Source: Candidatus Zhuqueibacterota bacterium
GTDB lineage: Bacteria; Zhuqueibacterota; Zhuqueibacteria; Oceanimicrobiales; Oceanimicrobiaceae
Reading direction: 5' to 3'
Assembly: GCA_029262005.1 (NCBI GenBank)
Contig: JAJDAG010000088.1
Coordinates: forward strand, 1-64,000
DNA: 64,000 nucleotides
The notes beneath the pieces were generated by a model, which worked only from the letters and a program-made list of their open reading frames with translations, had not been told where the DNA came from and did not search any database. Position numbers and translations under genes: made by a program. Below, in pieces: positions 52,690 to 61,355 of the stretch. Within the stretch, counting starts at the first letter, position 1. Every line of letters starts with the position of its first letter.

Positions 52690-54246
52690 ATGAAAACGAC
52701 AGGCAGTGTTATGGCAATGTTTCTTATGAGTTGGTCTTCTCTAGCTATTGGTGGACAAACTTATTATGTTTCTCCACAAGGTTCGGACGTCAATAACGGC
52801 TCTCTAAGTTCCCCATGGAAATCACTTGCTTTTGCTGTGACTCGTGAGAGCGGAATTGCACCGGGAGACACCATCCTGATGCGGGGTGGCACGCACATAA
52901 TGGACGAAGTGTTTATAGCTCGAAGCAAGGATCGTGGCGGTGCGCCTGGAAAATATTTGACGATCAAGGCCTTTTCTGATGAGATACCAGTCATGCAATA
53001 TTCAAGCCGCCGTTTGATTATTTGGGCTGATTACGTACGTATTGAAGGCTTGCATTTTATCATGCCGTGGCGTTGTGATGCCTTTGGAACAGGGATCCAG
53101 ATTGTCAATAATCTTCTGACCGGCCCGCAACCCAAGTTTGGCGCCATTGAAACCGGTGGGGTGGATATATTGATAGAGGGCAATACCATTGAATATGATG
53201 ATGAGGGGGGCAACACGCAAGACCACGGAATCTATGTTCATGGCGGAGAGCGGATTACCGTTCGCAACAATGTCGTTATTGGATCTAAGGGATATGGTAT
53301 TCACCTTTTTGATGAACACAAAAGCGCAGATCCTGCTGTTTGGCAAGCGAACCCATTTTCCATAAAAGACTATGTGATTGAAGGCAACATTGTCCTGCGC
53401 TCACAGACCCGGGCCGGCATGATAATCGCCAAAGGACGGGGTGGTCAGTACATCAATCTACAGAACATCATTGTCCGCAACAACGTTTTTGCCGGCAATG
53501 GCACTCAAGGTTTGTTTATTCGCGAGGGCGAAAACATATCCGTGTTTAACAATAGCTTCGCGTTCAATGGGCTCAACCCGGTTTTTATCAGTCGTCCCTC
53601 GGCTGCCGGAGTTGATCCGGCCAAAGATGTTTCAATCATCAACAATATTTTTGTAGCGAATTCGGAATATAACCATGTTCATAGCGACTCTCCTGGCGGC
53701 AATATTTCTTTGGACAATAATCTATATGATAGCCAGGCACGTCTGGGTGGCGTTACTGATGCCCGGAAGGTTATCGGCAATCCGTTATTTGTGAGTCCGG
53801 ACTTAAGGGATTACAATTTACGAGATGGCTCGCCTGCGATAGACGCAGGCATAGATGTGGGGTTACCATTCGAAGGCACGGCGCCTGACTTGGGTGCTTA
53901 TGAATTTGATTCAAATACGACGGGCATTGGTGAGCCGGGCGCTGTACCTGAATCATTTTCATTGTTTCAGAACTATCCGAATCCGTTCAATCCTGAAACC
54001 GAAATTATGTATGAGGTGTCAACTCCCGAGCATGTAAGAATCCTTGTTTTCGATTTGCTTGGCCGTGAAATAAGAACGTTGTTGGATAGGAAGCAAAATA
54101 TTGGCGTTCACTCCGTCACCTGGGATGGGAAGAATGATAGAGGAGCAGGTGTTGCAAGTGGTGTCTATTTTTACCGAATGGAGGTCGGTGGTGTCGGAAA
54201 CAATATAGAGAATGCTGAAGTACGCAGAATGATTTTACTACGATAA
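52690..54246 (+). CDS. Secreted right-handed beta-helix protein with type IX-like C-terminal domain
   Basis: This is a secreted protein of about 518 residues. The signal peptide (MKTTGSVMAMFLMSW...) is followed by a beta-helix domain strongly similar to the preceding gene, sharing EGLHFIMPWRCDAFG, GSKGYGIH and IIAKGRGG. The last ~90 residues, absent from the paralogue, begin FSLFQNYPNPFNPETEI and form the FlgD-like Ig/type IX sorting-type tail. That predicts export across the outer membrane or surface attachment. The ATG at 52690 has AAGGTG 6 bp upstream. Two hairpin terminators follow the stop. It probably acts on the polysaccharide made by the neighbouring genes. Confidence 0.82.
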   Translation: MKTTGSVMAMFLMSWSSLAIGGQTYYVSPQGSDVNNGSLSSPWKSLAFAVTRESGIAPGDTILMRGGTHIMDEVFIARSKDRGGAPGKYLTIKAFSDEIPVMQYSSRRLIIWADYVRIEGLHFIMPWRCDAFGTGIQIVNNLLTGPQPKFGAIETGGVDILIEGNTIEYDDEGGNTQDHGIYVHGGERITVRNNVVIGSKGYGIHLFDEHKSADPAVWQANPFSIKDYVIEGNIVLRSQTRAGMIIAKGRGGQYINLQNIIVRNNVFAGNGTQGLFIREGENISVFNNSFAFNGLNPVFISRPSAAGVDPAKDVSIINNIFVANSEYNHVHSDSPGGNISLDNNLYDSQARLGGVTDARKVIGNPLFVSPDLRDYNLRDGSPAIDAGIDVGLPFEGTAPDLGAYEFDSNTTGIGEPGAVPESFSLFQNYPNPFNPETEIMYEVSTPEHVRILVFDLLGREIRTLLDRKQNIGVHSVTWDGKNDRGAGVASGVYFYRMEVGGVGNNIENAEVRRMILLR

Positions 54247-54257
54247 CAAAAACACAT

Positions 54258-54297
54258 TTGGGAGAGAATTTCTGAAAGCAGATTAATTCTCTCCCAA
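54258..54297 (+). terminator. 13 bp perfect inverted repeat after beta-helix gene
   Basis: The arms TTGGGAGAGAATT (54258-54270) and AATTCTCTCCCAA (54285-54297) are exact reverse complements around a 14-base loop, 11 bases after the stop. There is no long T tract behind it, so it could be a Rho-independent terminator in either direction, an mRNA-stabilising hairpin or a protein-binding site. Confidence 0.6.
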
Positions 54298-54311
54298 TGT
54301 TTCCATTCATA

Positions 54312-54334
54312 GGGGCTTGCCATGAGCCCCTTTT
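54312..54334 (+). terminator. Rho-independent terminator
   Basis: A GC-rich 6 bp stem, GGGGCT (54312-54317) with AGCCCC (54325-54330) and a 7-base loop, is followed directly by TTTT. It is the second hairpin in the gap and the more classical terminator. It lies only 18 bp before the GT2 start at 54352. Confidence 0.7.
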
Positions 54335-54351
54335 ATAACCCATCTTACTAA

Positions 54352-55359
54352 ATGTCATTTATTGTTTCTATTATTTGTCCTATTCGAAATGAGGAGCAGT
54401 ATATTGCCGATTGTTTGCAAGCGCTAATTGAGCAAACATTTTCTCTTTCAAATATGGAAATCCTTGTCGTTGATGGTATGTCTGACGACAGGACGCGTGA
54501 AATTGTACTTGGGTTTGCACAAAAACACACGAACATCAGTTTGATTGAGAACCCTGAACGCATCGTTCCATACGGTCTGAATTATGGTGTTAAGCATGCG
54601 CAAGGCAAGTACATTTTGCGAATGGATGGACATGCCAAGCCGGCGCCGAATTACGTTGAAATGTGTGTAGCCGCCCTGGAGCGTAACGGCACAGATTGCG
54701 TAGGTGGTCCGATTATCACCATTGAGGAAACAGATACCGGTAAAGCTGTTTCTGCGGCCATGTCATCGAGATTTGGTGTTGGGAACTCACGCTTTCGAAC
54801 ATCTATTAAAGAAGCCTGTTTGGTTGACACCCTCGCTTTCCCGGCATATCGCCGCGAAGTTTTCGAAAAGTACGGTATGTTTGACACTGAACTTATTCGA
54901 TGTCAGGATGATGAATTCAATTTTCGTATCCGTAAGCTTGGTGGCAAGATTTTACTTACTCCGGAAATAAAGTCGTGGTATTACCCGAGGTCCGGGTTTT
55001 CGAAGCTCTGGCGGCAATATTTTGGCTATGGTTTTTTCAAGGTGCGCGTGTTTCAAAAAAATACCTGGATGATGCAGGCACGCCACTTTGCCCCGTTATC
55101 CCTTGTTTCAATCCTACTCCTGGCACTTTGCCTCATGCCTGTGATACCCGAAGCGATCGTTGTGTTCTGTACCATTTTTGCATTACACGCAACTGCTGCT
55201 GTTTTTGCCGCTATGACGATTTCACGGCGCAACAGGGAAGTGTCAATCTGGAAACTGCTGTTGTCCTTTTACATATTGCACTATTCTTATGGTCTCGGAT
55301 TTTTCTGGGGCCTAATTCGTTTTGCACCACGCTGGTTTCATAGGGAGCAGCCGGCTTGA
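54352..55359 (+). CDS. Glycosyltransferase family 2, ExoA-like
   Basis: This 335-residue GT-A-fold transferase opens IVSIICPIRNEEQYIADCLQAL. It has VVDGMSDDRTREI near 40-52, the DxD-like MDGH near 90 and ETD/CQDDEFNFRI near 185-195. Two or three hydrophobic helices near the C-terminus (about 245-310) anchor it to the membrane. This layout matches ExoA-type succinoglycan glucosyltransferases and relatives in exosortase loci. It adds a sugar from a nucleotide donor to a lipid-linked glycan. Its stop overlaps the TTG start of the next gene by 4 bp. Confidence 0.85.
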   Translation: MSFIVSIICPIRNEEQYIADCLQALIEQTFSLSNMEILVVDGMSDDRTREIVLGFAQKHTNISLIENPERIVPYGLNYGVKHAQGKYILRMDGHAKPAPNYVEMCVAALERNGTDCVGGPIITIEETDTGKAVSAAMSSRFGVGNSRFRTSIKEACLVDTLAFPAYRREVFEKYGMFDTELIRCQDDEFNFRIRKLGGKILLTPEIKSWYYPRSGFSKLWRQYFGYGFFKVRVFQKNTWMMQARHFAPLSLVSILLLALCLMPVIPEAIVVFCTIFALHATAAVFAAMTISRRNREVSIWKLLLSFYILHYSYGLGFFWGLIRFAPRWFHREQPA

Positions 55360-56477
55360 AGCACAAAATTCTTTTGCTGCGGAGTAGTATCGGTGTCTTT
55401 GGTGCAGAGCGGGTTGTGCTTGAACTTGCAAAAGAGCTGCTTCAGACTGAATTCGAGCCAATCGTTGGTATTATTGAAAACAAACATCAGGCTTGTAGAG
55501 AATTGGCCGTTGCCGCAGAACAGGATGGTATCAAAAGTCAAATTTTTCAGTGCAGCCGTCCATTTGACCTTGGCACTGTTCGGCAAATACGGAGATATTT
55601 GAAAAGCCGGAGTGTCAATATTGTGCATGCACACGGATACAAAGCAAATTTCTATGCAATACTGAGTTCTATGTTTCGTAATGTGGCTTGTGTGGCCACT
55701 TGCCATCCCTGGACAGAGACTGAGTACAGCTACAAAGCGCGAATGTACACAGCTCTTGATAAAGGGTTGTTGCGCCGCATGGATAGCATTGTTGCCATTT
55801 CTGCGGAGGTTCGGGATGAATTGCACAATAGCATCAAAAGGACGGATGTTGAAGTAATTCCAAACGGCATTGACACCAGAAAATTTTCCGGGATCGCCTC
55901 GCCAAGCTTACGCAGCGAGTTAAATATGAGCGAAGATGACCTGATTGTTGGCACAATTGGACGTTTTGTTCAAGAAAAGGGATATAAATACTTGATCGAG
56001 AGTTTAAAAGTATTATCTTACGAAAAGAAAACAATAAAGGTCGTATTTGTCGGTGAGGGGCCGCTGTGTGAGGAGCTTGAGCAACGTGTACTGGCGGCGG
56101 GTTTGCAAGACCTCGTCAGCTTCCTGGGTGTACGAAATGACATTCCAAAATTACTCGCAATAATCGATGTTTTCGTGTTGTCGTCAATATCGGAGGGTCT
56201 GCCAATGGTGATTCTTGAGGCCATGGCCGCCGGCAAAGCAATCGTTGCGACTACCGTTGGAAATATTCCAAGTGTGCTGAAGAATAACGTAACAGCCTTG
56301 CTCGTTCCGCCTCGGGACTCAGTTGCACTTGCAAAAGCGATACAGACTTGTTTGTTCGAGCCGGTACTGCGCGACCGCCTCGGGCGCGCGGCCAGAAAAC
56401 AAGTCCAGAGTAAGTACTCGGCGCAGCACATGACAAGACAATATCTGACTGTTTACGACCGCCTGCTTCATTCCTGA
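55356..56477 (+). CDS. Glycosyltransferase family 4
   Basis: This 373-residue GT-B-fold retaining glycosyltransferase opens ILLLRSSIGVFGAERVVLEL. It has VHAHGYKAN near 90, VIPNGIDTRKF near 166, GRFVQEKGYKYLI near 203 and the donor-site segment SEGLPMVILEAMAAGKAIVATTVGN near 283-307, which includes the E-x7-E motif. The start is a TTG in a TTGA overlap with the previous stop, with GGGAG upstream, so it is translationally coupled. It builds the exopolysaccharide repeat unit. Confidence 0.87.
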   Translation: MKHKILLLRSSIGVFGAERVVLELAKELLQTEFEPIVGIIENKHQACRELAVAAEQDGIKSQIFQCSRPFDLGTVRQIRRYLKSRSVNIVHAHGYKANFYAILSSMFRNVACVATCHPWTETEYSYKARMYTALDKGLLRRMDSIVAISAEVRDELHNSIKRTDVEVIPNGIDTRKFSGIASPSLRSELNMSEDDLIVGTIGRFVQEKGYKYLIESLKVLSYEKKTIKVVFVGEGPLCEELEQRVLAAGLQDLVSFLGVRNDIPKLLAIIDVFVLSSISEGLPMVILEAMAAGKAIVATTVGNIPSVLKNNVTALLVPPRDSVALAKAIQTCLFEPVLRDRLGRAARKQVQSKYSAQHMTRQYLTVYDRLLHS

Positions 56478-56532
56478 AACAGGGCAACACGACTTTAGTG
56501 CACCACTCTGTTCGGAGAAATACAGATCAAAC

Positions 56533-57363
56533 ATGACTAAACTCTGTCCAAGGATCCCAATATTTGCTTATCATCAGGTCGAGGGAAGAAAAAAGACTTC
56601 TGAAATAGAAATAAAAAATTCGCCATTTTCGCTTAATGCGCGGTATTTTAAAGATCAAATGCGCTTCCTGGCGCAGAATGGCTACAAATCCATAAATCTG
56701 TATGAACTTCTTGGCAGTATCGAACAAGAACAGAATGATTCTGTTTTGGGGGACGATAAATTGGTTGTTATCACTTTTGATGATGGATGGGCGGATAATT
56801 ATGAGAATGCCTACCCAATACTAACATCATTTGGCTTGTCTGCAACGTTCTTCATTATCACGGGGCGCGTTGGTAGTACAGGTTATATGTCGTGGGCGCA
56901 ACTCCGGGAGATGCAGGATGGTGGCATGCAAATCGAATCACATACCCATTCCCACACACCTCTTGAGTTGCTTTCGAATGAGAAAATTAAATGGGAACTT
57001 ACCCACTCAAGACAAATATTTGAAGATAATATGGGCAAACAAGTCGGCTGCATAAGTCTCCCGCATGGCTCTTTTTCTGACAGTGTTTTGGAGGTTGTAA
57101 GACAAAGTGAATATGTCGTTTGTTGCACATCCCGGTTTGGTTGTGCTTCAAAGGCATCGGATCCATACGTACTACCACGCATAATGGTAAAGAAAACTCA
57201 TAATTTGACCTATTTTCAAAGAGTAAGTGAAGGACGCTATTTCACCATGCTCAAGGGTAGATGTGTTCACAATACCAAAGATGTTTTTAAGAACGCAGTA
57301 GGGATCGGTGCATATAATCGCCTTTACAAACTGCGTCACGGCATTACGCGCAAATCAGCGTGA
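56533..57363 (+). CDS. Polysaccharide deacetylase (NodB homology, CE4)
   Basis: This 276-residue deacetylase has motif 1 VITFDDGWADNY near 78-89 (catalytic and metal Asp), motif 2 ESHTHSHTPL near 136-145 (metal His pair) and motif 3 SLPHGSFSD near 173-181 (Arg replaced by His in the usual RxPxG/Y region). The early FAYHQV segment is also typical. There is no signal peptide, so it is probably cytoplasmic and acts on a lipid-linked N-acetylated sugar before export. Its stop overlaps the GTG start of the next gene. Confidence 0.87.
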   Translation: MTKLCPRIPIFAYHQVEGRKKTSEIEIKNSPFSLNARYFKDQMRFLAQNGYKSINLYELLGSIEQEQNDSVLGDDKLVVITFDDGWADNYENAYPILTSFGLSATFFIITGRVGSTGYMSWAQLREMQDGGMQIESHTHSHTPLELLSNEKIKWELTHSRQIFEDNMGKQVGCISLPHGSFSDSVLEVVRQSEYVVCCTSRFGCASKASDPYVLPRIMVKKTHNLTYFQRVSEGRYFTMLKGRCVHNTKDVFKNAVGIGAYNRLYKLRHGITRKSA

Positions 57364-58613
57364 TTTCAGGGATTTCCATATTGAATATATTGTTTCTTTC
57401 CACAGAGAACCCATTTCCTGTGGATCACGGACATCACATACGCACATATCACGTTCTCAAAGCGTTGGCCGCAGAACATAAGATTCATTTCATTGGTTTT
57501 ACTCAAAATGATTCCGGATTTGATCATAAAGACAAGCTCTTCGAATTTTGTGAAACAGTTGATATTCTTCGCTTGCGATATCGCGGCTGGCGGCAGTTGC
57601 TGCTATCTGTGTTCAATTTGTTTTCGCAGATGCCACTCATTATTCAAAAATACTACACTGACGAGGCCGTAGAGCGCGTGCACCAGGTAATTCAGCGGCA
57701 TAAAATTGACCTTGTGCATTTCGATATGTTGCATCTGGCTAAATATCGGGACTGTATTGGAAGTCTCCCTTGTATACTGGTCAATCATAATGTTGAGTCG
57801 TTACGATTGCGGCGTTGGGCAAGTATTGAGAAAAAGAAATTGCTGAAGCTCTTTCTCAATTATCAATACACAAAATTACGGAATTATGAGAGCCAAGCGT
57901 GCCTTGAGTTCGATAAATGTGTTGTTGTTTCTGAAGATGACAAAGCGTTTTTAAGGGATTTATGTAATGGCGGTGATTTTGTTACGCTTCCAAATGGGGT
58001 TGATGCAGGGTACTTTCAGGTGTCTACAGACAGAGTCGAGCCAAACACTTTGGTTTGGACTGGCTCCCTCAGAAGTCCATACAATCGCGATGCTGTTGTC
58101 TTTCTGCTGAATTTTATTTGGCCACGCATTTACCAAAAACTCCCTGAGGCTAGGTTGACTATTGTCGGTGCTTTGCCATCGAAGCCTCTTGATGTGCCGG
58201 TCGGTGCGGAGCGTGTTAGTTTTACCGGCTATGTGGATGATGTCAGGCCCTATGTCGCTAAATCGGCTCTATTTGTTGCGCCGCTACGCAGTGGGAGCGG
58301 CACGAAGATTAAAGTGCTAAATGCCATGTCGCAGGGAAAAGCAGTGCTCACTACCACAATTGGGGTTGAAGGCATTGATGCAATACATAGCAATGAAATC
58401 GTCGTGATTGATAATCCGGAACAGTTTGCTGACAGAGCAGTTGCCCTGCTTCAGGAACCTGAAGAAATACTGAAGATTGGTAAACGGGCACGTAAGTTGA
58501 TTGAGGCTAAATACGACTGGGCCATTATCAACCGTGACATCAGCGCATTATACCACCCCTTTGCAAGGAGCGTGAGAGAGGAACATCGATCCATCAATCC
58601 GGTTTTAGAATAA
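57360..58613 (+). CDS. GT4-type sugar transferase (exosortase/PEP-CTERM-associated type)
   Basis: This 417-residue GT-B transferase opens ILFLSTENPFPVDHGHHIRTYHVLKAL, closely following the start of the PEP-CTERM/EpsH1-associated sugar transferase family. It also has VHFDMLH near 116, VSEDDKAFL, LPNGVDAGYF near 213 and the donor region GYVDDVRPYVAKSALFVAPLRSGSGTKIKVLNAMSQGKAV. The GTG start overlaps the previous stop by 4 bp. A TTG at 57381 is possible. It is part of the coupled exopolysaccharide operon. Confidence 0.85.
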   Translation: MISGISILNILFLSTENPFPVDHGHHIRTYHVLKALAAEHKIHFIGFTQNDSGFDHKDKLFEFCETVDILRLRYRGWRQLLLSVFNLFSQMPLIIQKYYTDEAVERVHQVIQRHKIDLVHFDMLHLAKYRDCIGSLPCILVNHNVESLRLRRWASIEKKKLLKLFLNYQYTKLRNYESQACLEFDKCVVVSEDDKAFLRDLCNGGDFVTLPNGVDAGYFQVSTDRVEPNTLVWTGSLRSPYNRDAVVFLLNFIWPRIYQKLPEARLTIVGALPSKPLDVPVGAERVSFTGYVDDVRPYVAKSALFVAPLRSGSGTKIKVLNAMSQGKAVLTTTIGVEGIDAIHSNEIVVIDNPEQFADRAVALLQEPEEILKIGKRARKLIEAKYDWAIINRDISALYHPFARSVREEHRSINPVLE

Positions 58614-58615
58614 AA

Positions 58616-60958
58616 GTGAGGTGGCTTGCAGCAGCGACCTTGCTGTGTGCCATTCTGTTCGCAAGCTTCGCGCAGTTTACCGTGCGCAACCAACAGCCAG
58701 ATAGAGAGTGGGTGCTGCCAATTATACCGCACCCTCAAGAAGTTCAACTAAAAGAAGGGAGAGAGGCTTTTAAGTTGAGGTCCAAAGCACAAATCATTGT
58801 GTGTGCAGATGGAAACACAGCAGACAATGCTGTTTCCGCTCTCAATTCCTGGCTGGTTAACCACGACCAAGCCCCTTTGGCCGTAAAGACCCGAGCCGAA
58901 GAGCCCCTTCTGCAGGGAAGCATTATCCTGGCGACCAAATCGTGCGCTGAGTACGAGTTTGATTCTTTGCTCAATGCTGCCAATGTTCCTATGACAGATA
59001 AATACCCGGGCCCGGAAGGCTATGTTTTGGATATCACACCAAATTACATTCTGGTAGCAGGACACGACAGCTCCGGTGTATTCTACGGTGTGCAATCCTT
59101 GTTGCAGCTTTTCGAAAATAGTTCTGGTAACAACCTGTCTGAATTGCGCTCCGTTACGGTGGTTGATTATCCTGACATGCCGCTACGCAGTGCTTTCTAC
59201 GGATTTTATCTCAATGCAATGCAGCAGGATGCGCATGTTGATCGTGCTTCCCTTGACTTTGACAGGCTTGCTCGTTACAAGTTCAATATGATCGATCTGG
59301 CTTCGCATCATTATGCACATCTTGAAATGGCCGTCCCAGGTCATAAAGAGGAGCAGCTTTGGCAGCGGTTTGCCGGCCTGCACCAGGCGGCACGAAGAAG
59401 GAACATGCGACCGCGTGTCGGGGGTTGGGCAAAATGGGTCCATACGCACTCTGAGTGGGGCGTAGACTTGAGTACGCTCGAAGGCATTCGAACCACTCAA
59501 ATCACCCGACTGGATCGTGCCAGACCTGAGACGCTCAGAGTTGCCTCAGGTCATCAGGCGCCAAATGTTATTTATGATTTTTCTTCCGGAAAAACCTCCA
59601 AAATTGAACCGGTTGTTGTGTCCGGCATCGAACGGGATGTTATTTTTCAGGAAGGATATGACTATTCAGTGCAATACGGGCAAGTAGAGAGTCGTGATTA
59701 TCAGTCCTATGAAAACACGAGCCAAACTCAGCTTGAAGTTTTGTTTAGTCAAGTTGTTGCTGGTGAGGGTGAGCCAGCAGGGTATCCGCTGAGGCGAGGG
59801 ATAACTTTTAACCCGCCCACAACCATCCAGCGATTGCCGGCGGGCCGTATTTCTGCAGGTGAACCAGTCGAGATTGCTTTCAGCTACATTGGGCCGGATC
59901 CCTGGTCTATCCTCAAAGTCAGATATTGTCGCAGCGATTCCAGACTGCATACCGATGGCCCGGAAAACTACTTGTGGCGTTGGTGTACCCAGCCTGTGCG
60001 ATTTTTTGGGGCAGACGATTTCTCTTTAGATGTTGACGAAACCCGTGTGTTTTCCTGGGACAAACGTTGTCTGGAGTCAGGGAAATCCCGCAGCCGGATA
60101 TGGGTTGATGATATTCGTTATTATTATGATACAATTCGGACTGCAAACCCGGTAGCTCGGATATCAATGTGGAGTGATATGCTTGATCCTGCACACAATG
60201 CCACACTCTACAATGTTGACTCAACAGCATTGCTTATGGCTGAGGCGGGTATGAATGACGTTATTATGATTCCGTGGAAGACCTCTTTGGCAGAAGCAAG
60301 TGTTCGCTACTTTGCCCGGCAAAAATTTCCAATTATGCCGTCCTGTCAGGATGTAACACAGGACGGGATTTCAACCGCACCTAAATGGGCCGCATTACTG
60401 CGGAGACACTATGAAAATAGTGATTTGCAATATGGCTTAATGCACTGCAGTTGGGATTACGGATTTAACACTGACGAGACTTGGGAGCAGGCCATGACTG
60501 TTGCAGATCACGCCTGGTCCGGTGCTCCATATATTATACACACTCCGGAAGCACAAGTTGATTCCGGGAAAAAAGTGGTACTGCGCATACGCGTAGAGGG
60601 GGATAAATATATTTTTGACGGCGGACAGGTTCGACCAGGACCGCTAGCGGTTACCGATGCATTTGTCATGTATAGAGCCGGGGCGGACATCGAGTTCAAC
60701 TCAGTTCCAATGACAAATAAAAAGGGTTACTGTCAAGCTGTTCTGCCGGGACATGATTCTGAGTCAGGCCCGCTGCAGTATTACATTTCTGTGTCAGATG
60801 CATTTAACACAACTATTTCTCCAGACATTTCTTTACGCCCTCCCTACACAATACAGATTCAATCCGAATCTATTGATGAAAATAGAGTACCTCGTAATCC
60901 ACAAGAAGTTATGAACTTTAATAACCAGGGAGGTGATCTGCTGCCAGATACTTATTAA
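58616..60958 (+). CDS. Secreted GH20-like protein with large insertion
   Basis: This 780-residue protein has an N-terminal signal/anchor helix (about 5-21). Residues about 33-175 match the zincin-like N-terminal domain of GH20 beta-hexosaminidases (IIPHPQEVQL, GPEGYVLDI, SGVFYGVQSLLQLF). A TIM-barrel-like part begins DYPDMPLRSAFYGFYLN and FNMIDLASHHYAHLEM. From about 295 to 500 a segment with beta-rich character interrupts it, then barrel-like sequence resumes (ISMWSDMLDP, GLMHCSWDYGFN). The usual GH20 catalytic Asp-Glu pair is not evident. A beta-sandwich follows at the C-terminus. It may be an exopolysaccharide-modifying enzyme or a binding protein. The GTG start lies 2 bp after the previous stop. 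Confidence 0.65.
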   Translation: MRWLAAATLLCAILFASFAQFTVRNQQPDREWVLPIIPHPQEVQLKEGREAFKLRSKAQIIVCADGNTADNAVSALNSWLVNHDQAPLAVKTRAEEPLLQGSIILATKSCAEYEFDSLLNAANVPMTDKYPGPEGYVLDITPNYILVAGHDSSGVFYGVQSLLQLFENSSGNNLSELRSVTVVDYPDMPLRSAFYGFYLNAMQQDAHVDRASLDFDRLARYKFNMIDLASHHYAHLEMAVPGHKEEQLWQRFAGLHQAARRRNMRPRVGGWAKWVHTHSEWGVDLSTLEGIRTTQITRLDRARPETLRVASGHQAPNVIYDFSSGKTSKIEPVVVSGIERDVIFQEGYDYSVQYGQVESRDYQSYENTSQTQLEVLFSQVVAGEGEPAGYPLRRGITFNPPTTIQRLPAGRISAGEPVEIAFSYIGPDPWSILKVRYCRSDSRLHTDGPENYLWRWCTQPVRFFGADDFSLDVDETRVFSWDKRCLESGKSRSRIWVDDIRYYYDTIRTANPVARISMWSDMLDPAHNATLYNVDSTALLMAEAGMNDVIMIPWKTSLAEASVRYFARQKFPIMPSCQDVTQDGISTAPKWAALLRRHYENSDLQYGLMHCSWDYGFNTDETWEQAMTVADHAWSGAPYIIHTPEAQVDSGKKVVLRIRVEGDKYIFDGGQVRPGPLAVTDAFVMYRAGADIEFNSVPMTNKKGYCQAVLPGHDSESGPLQYYISVSDAFNTTISPDISLRPPYTIQIQSESIDENRVPRNPQEVMNFNNQGGDLLPDTY

Positions 60959-61355
60959 GGGCGCTAACGCGCCAACACGCTCTTGTTGAGCCTAGTTTGC
61001 ATGTTGTTTTCAGTCCCCAAATGCTAACGGCGCCATGATCTACCCTGCATGCCTGTCGTGATGTAGCCGGCAACTGAACCACTTGCTTTATTGGTTTAGC
61101 AGTCAGCTCTCGCGTTGAGCGGGGGGGATTTAACGTTGATGAACCCTGGTGCTTAACGGTTGTATTAGTTTAATGCTAATATCGCAGAAGGTCGGTTTAG
61201 GTGTAAACAGGTCATGGTAATCAAGGATTTGGGGGAAATGTAATTTAGGAAGGAAGTCTACCTGAATTATCTGTGTAACGACTTCGCAAGCAGAGGTTTA
61301 ACAGAAGCGGAAAAAAGATTGTATTAGTTAACTAGAAATCTATTTGGAGGATTCT
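60959..61355 (+). other. 397 bp non-coding region before secreted-protein gene
   Basis: No credible reading frame is present. A short GC hairpin, GGCGC TAAC GCGCC (60960-60973), begins right at the previous stop and may end the polysaccharide transcript, although no T tract follows. An 11-base direct repeat TTGTATTAGTT occurs at 61160-61170 and 61319-61329. The strong GGAGG ribosome site for the next gene is at 61346-61350. A promoter for that gene probably lies here, but no consensus could be fixed. Confidence 0.4.
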
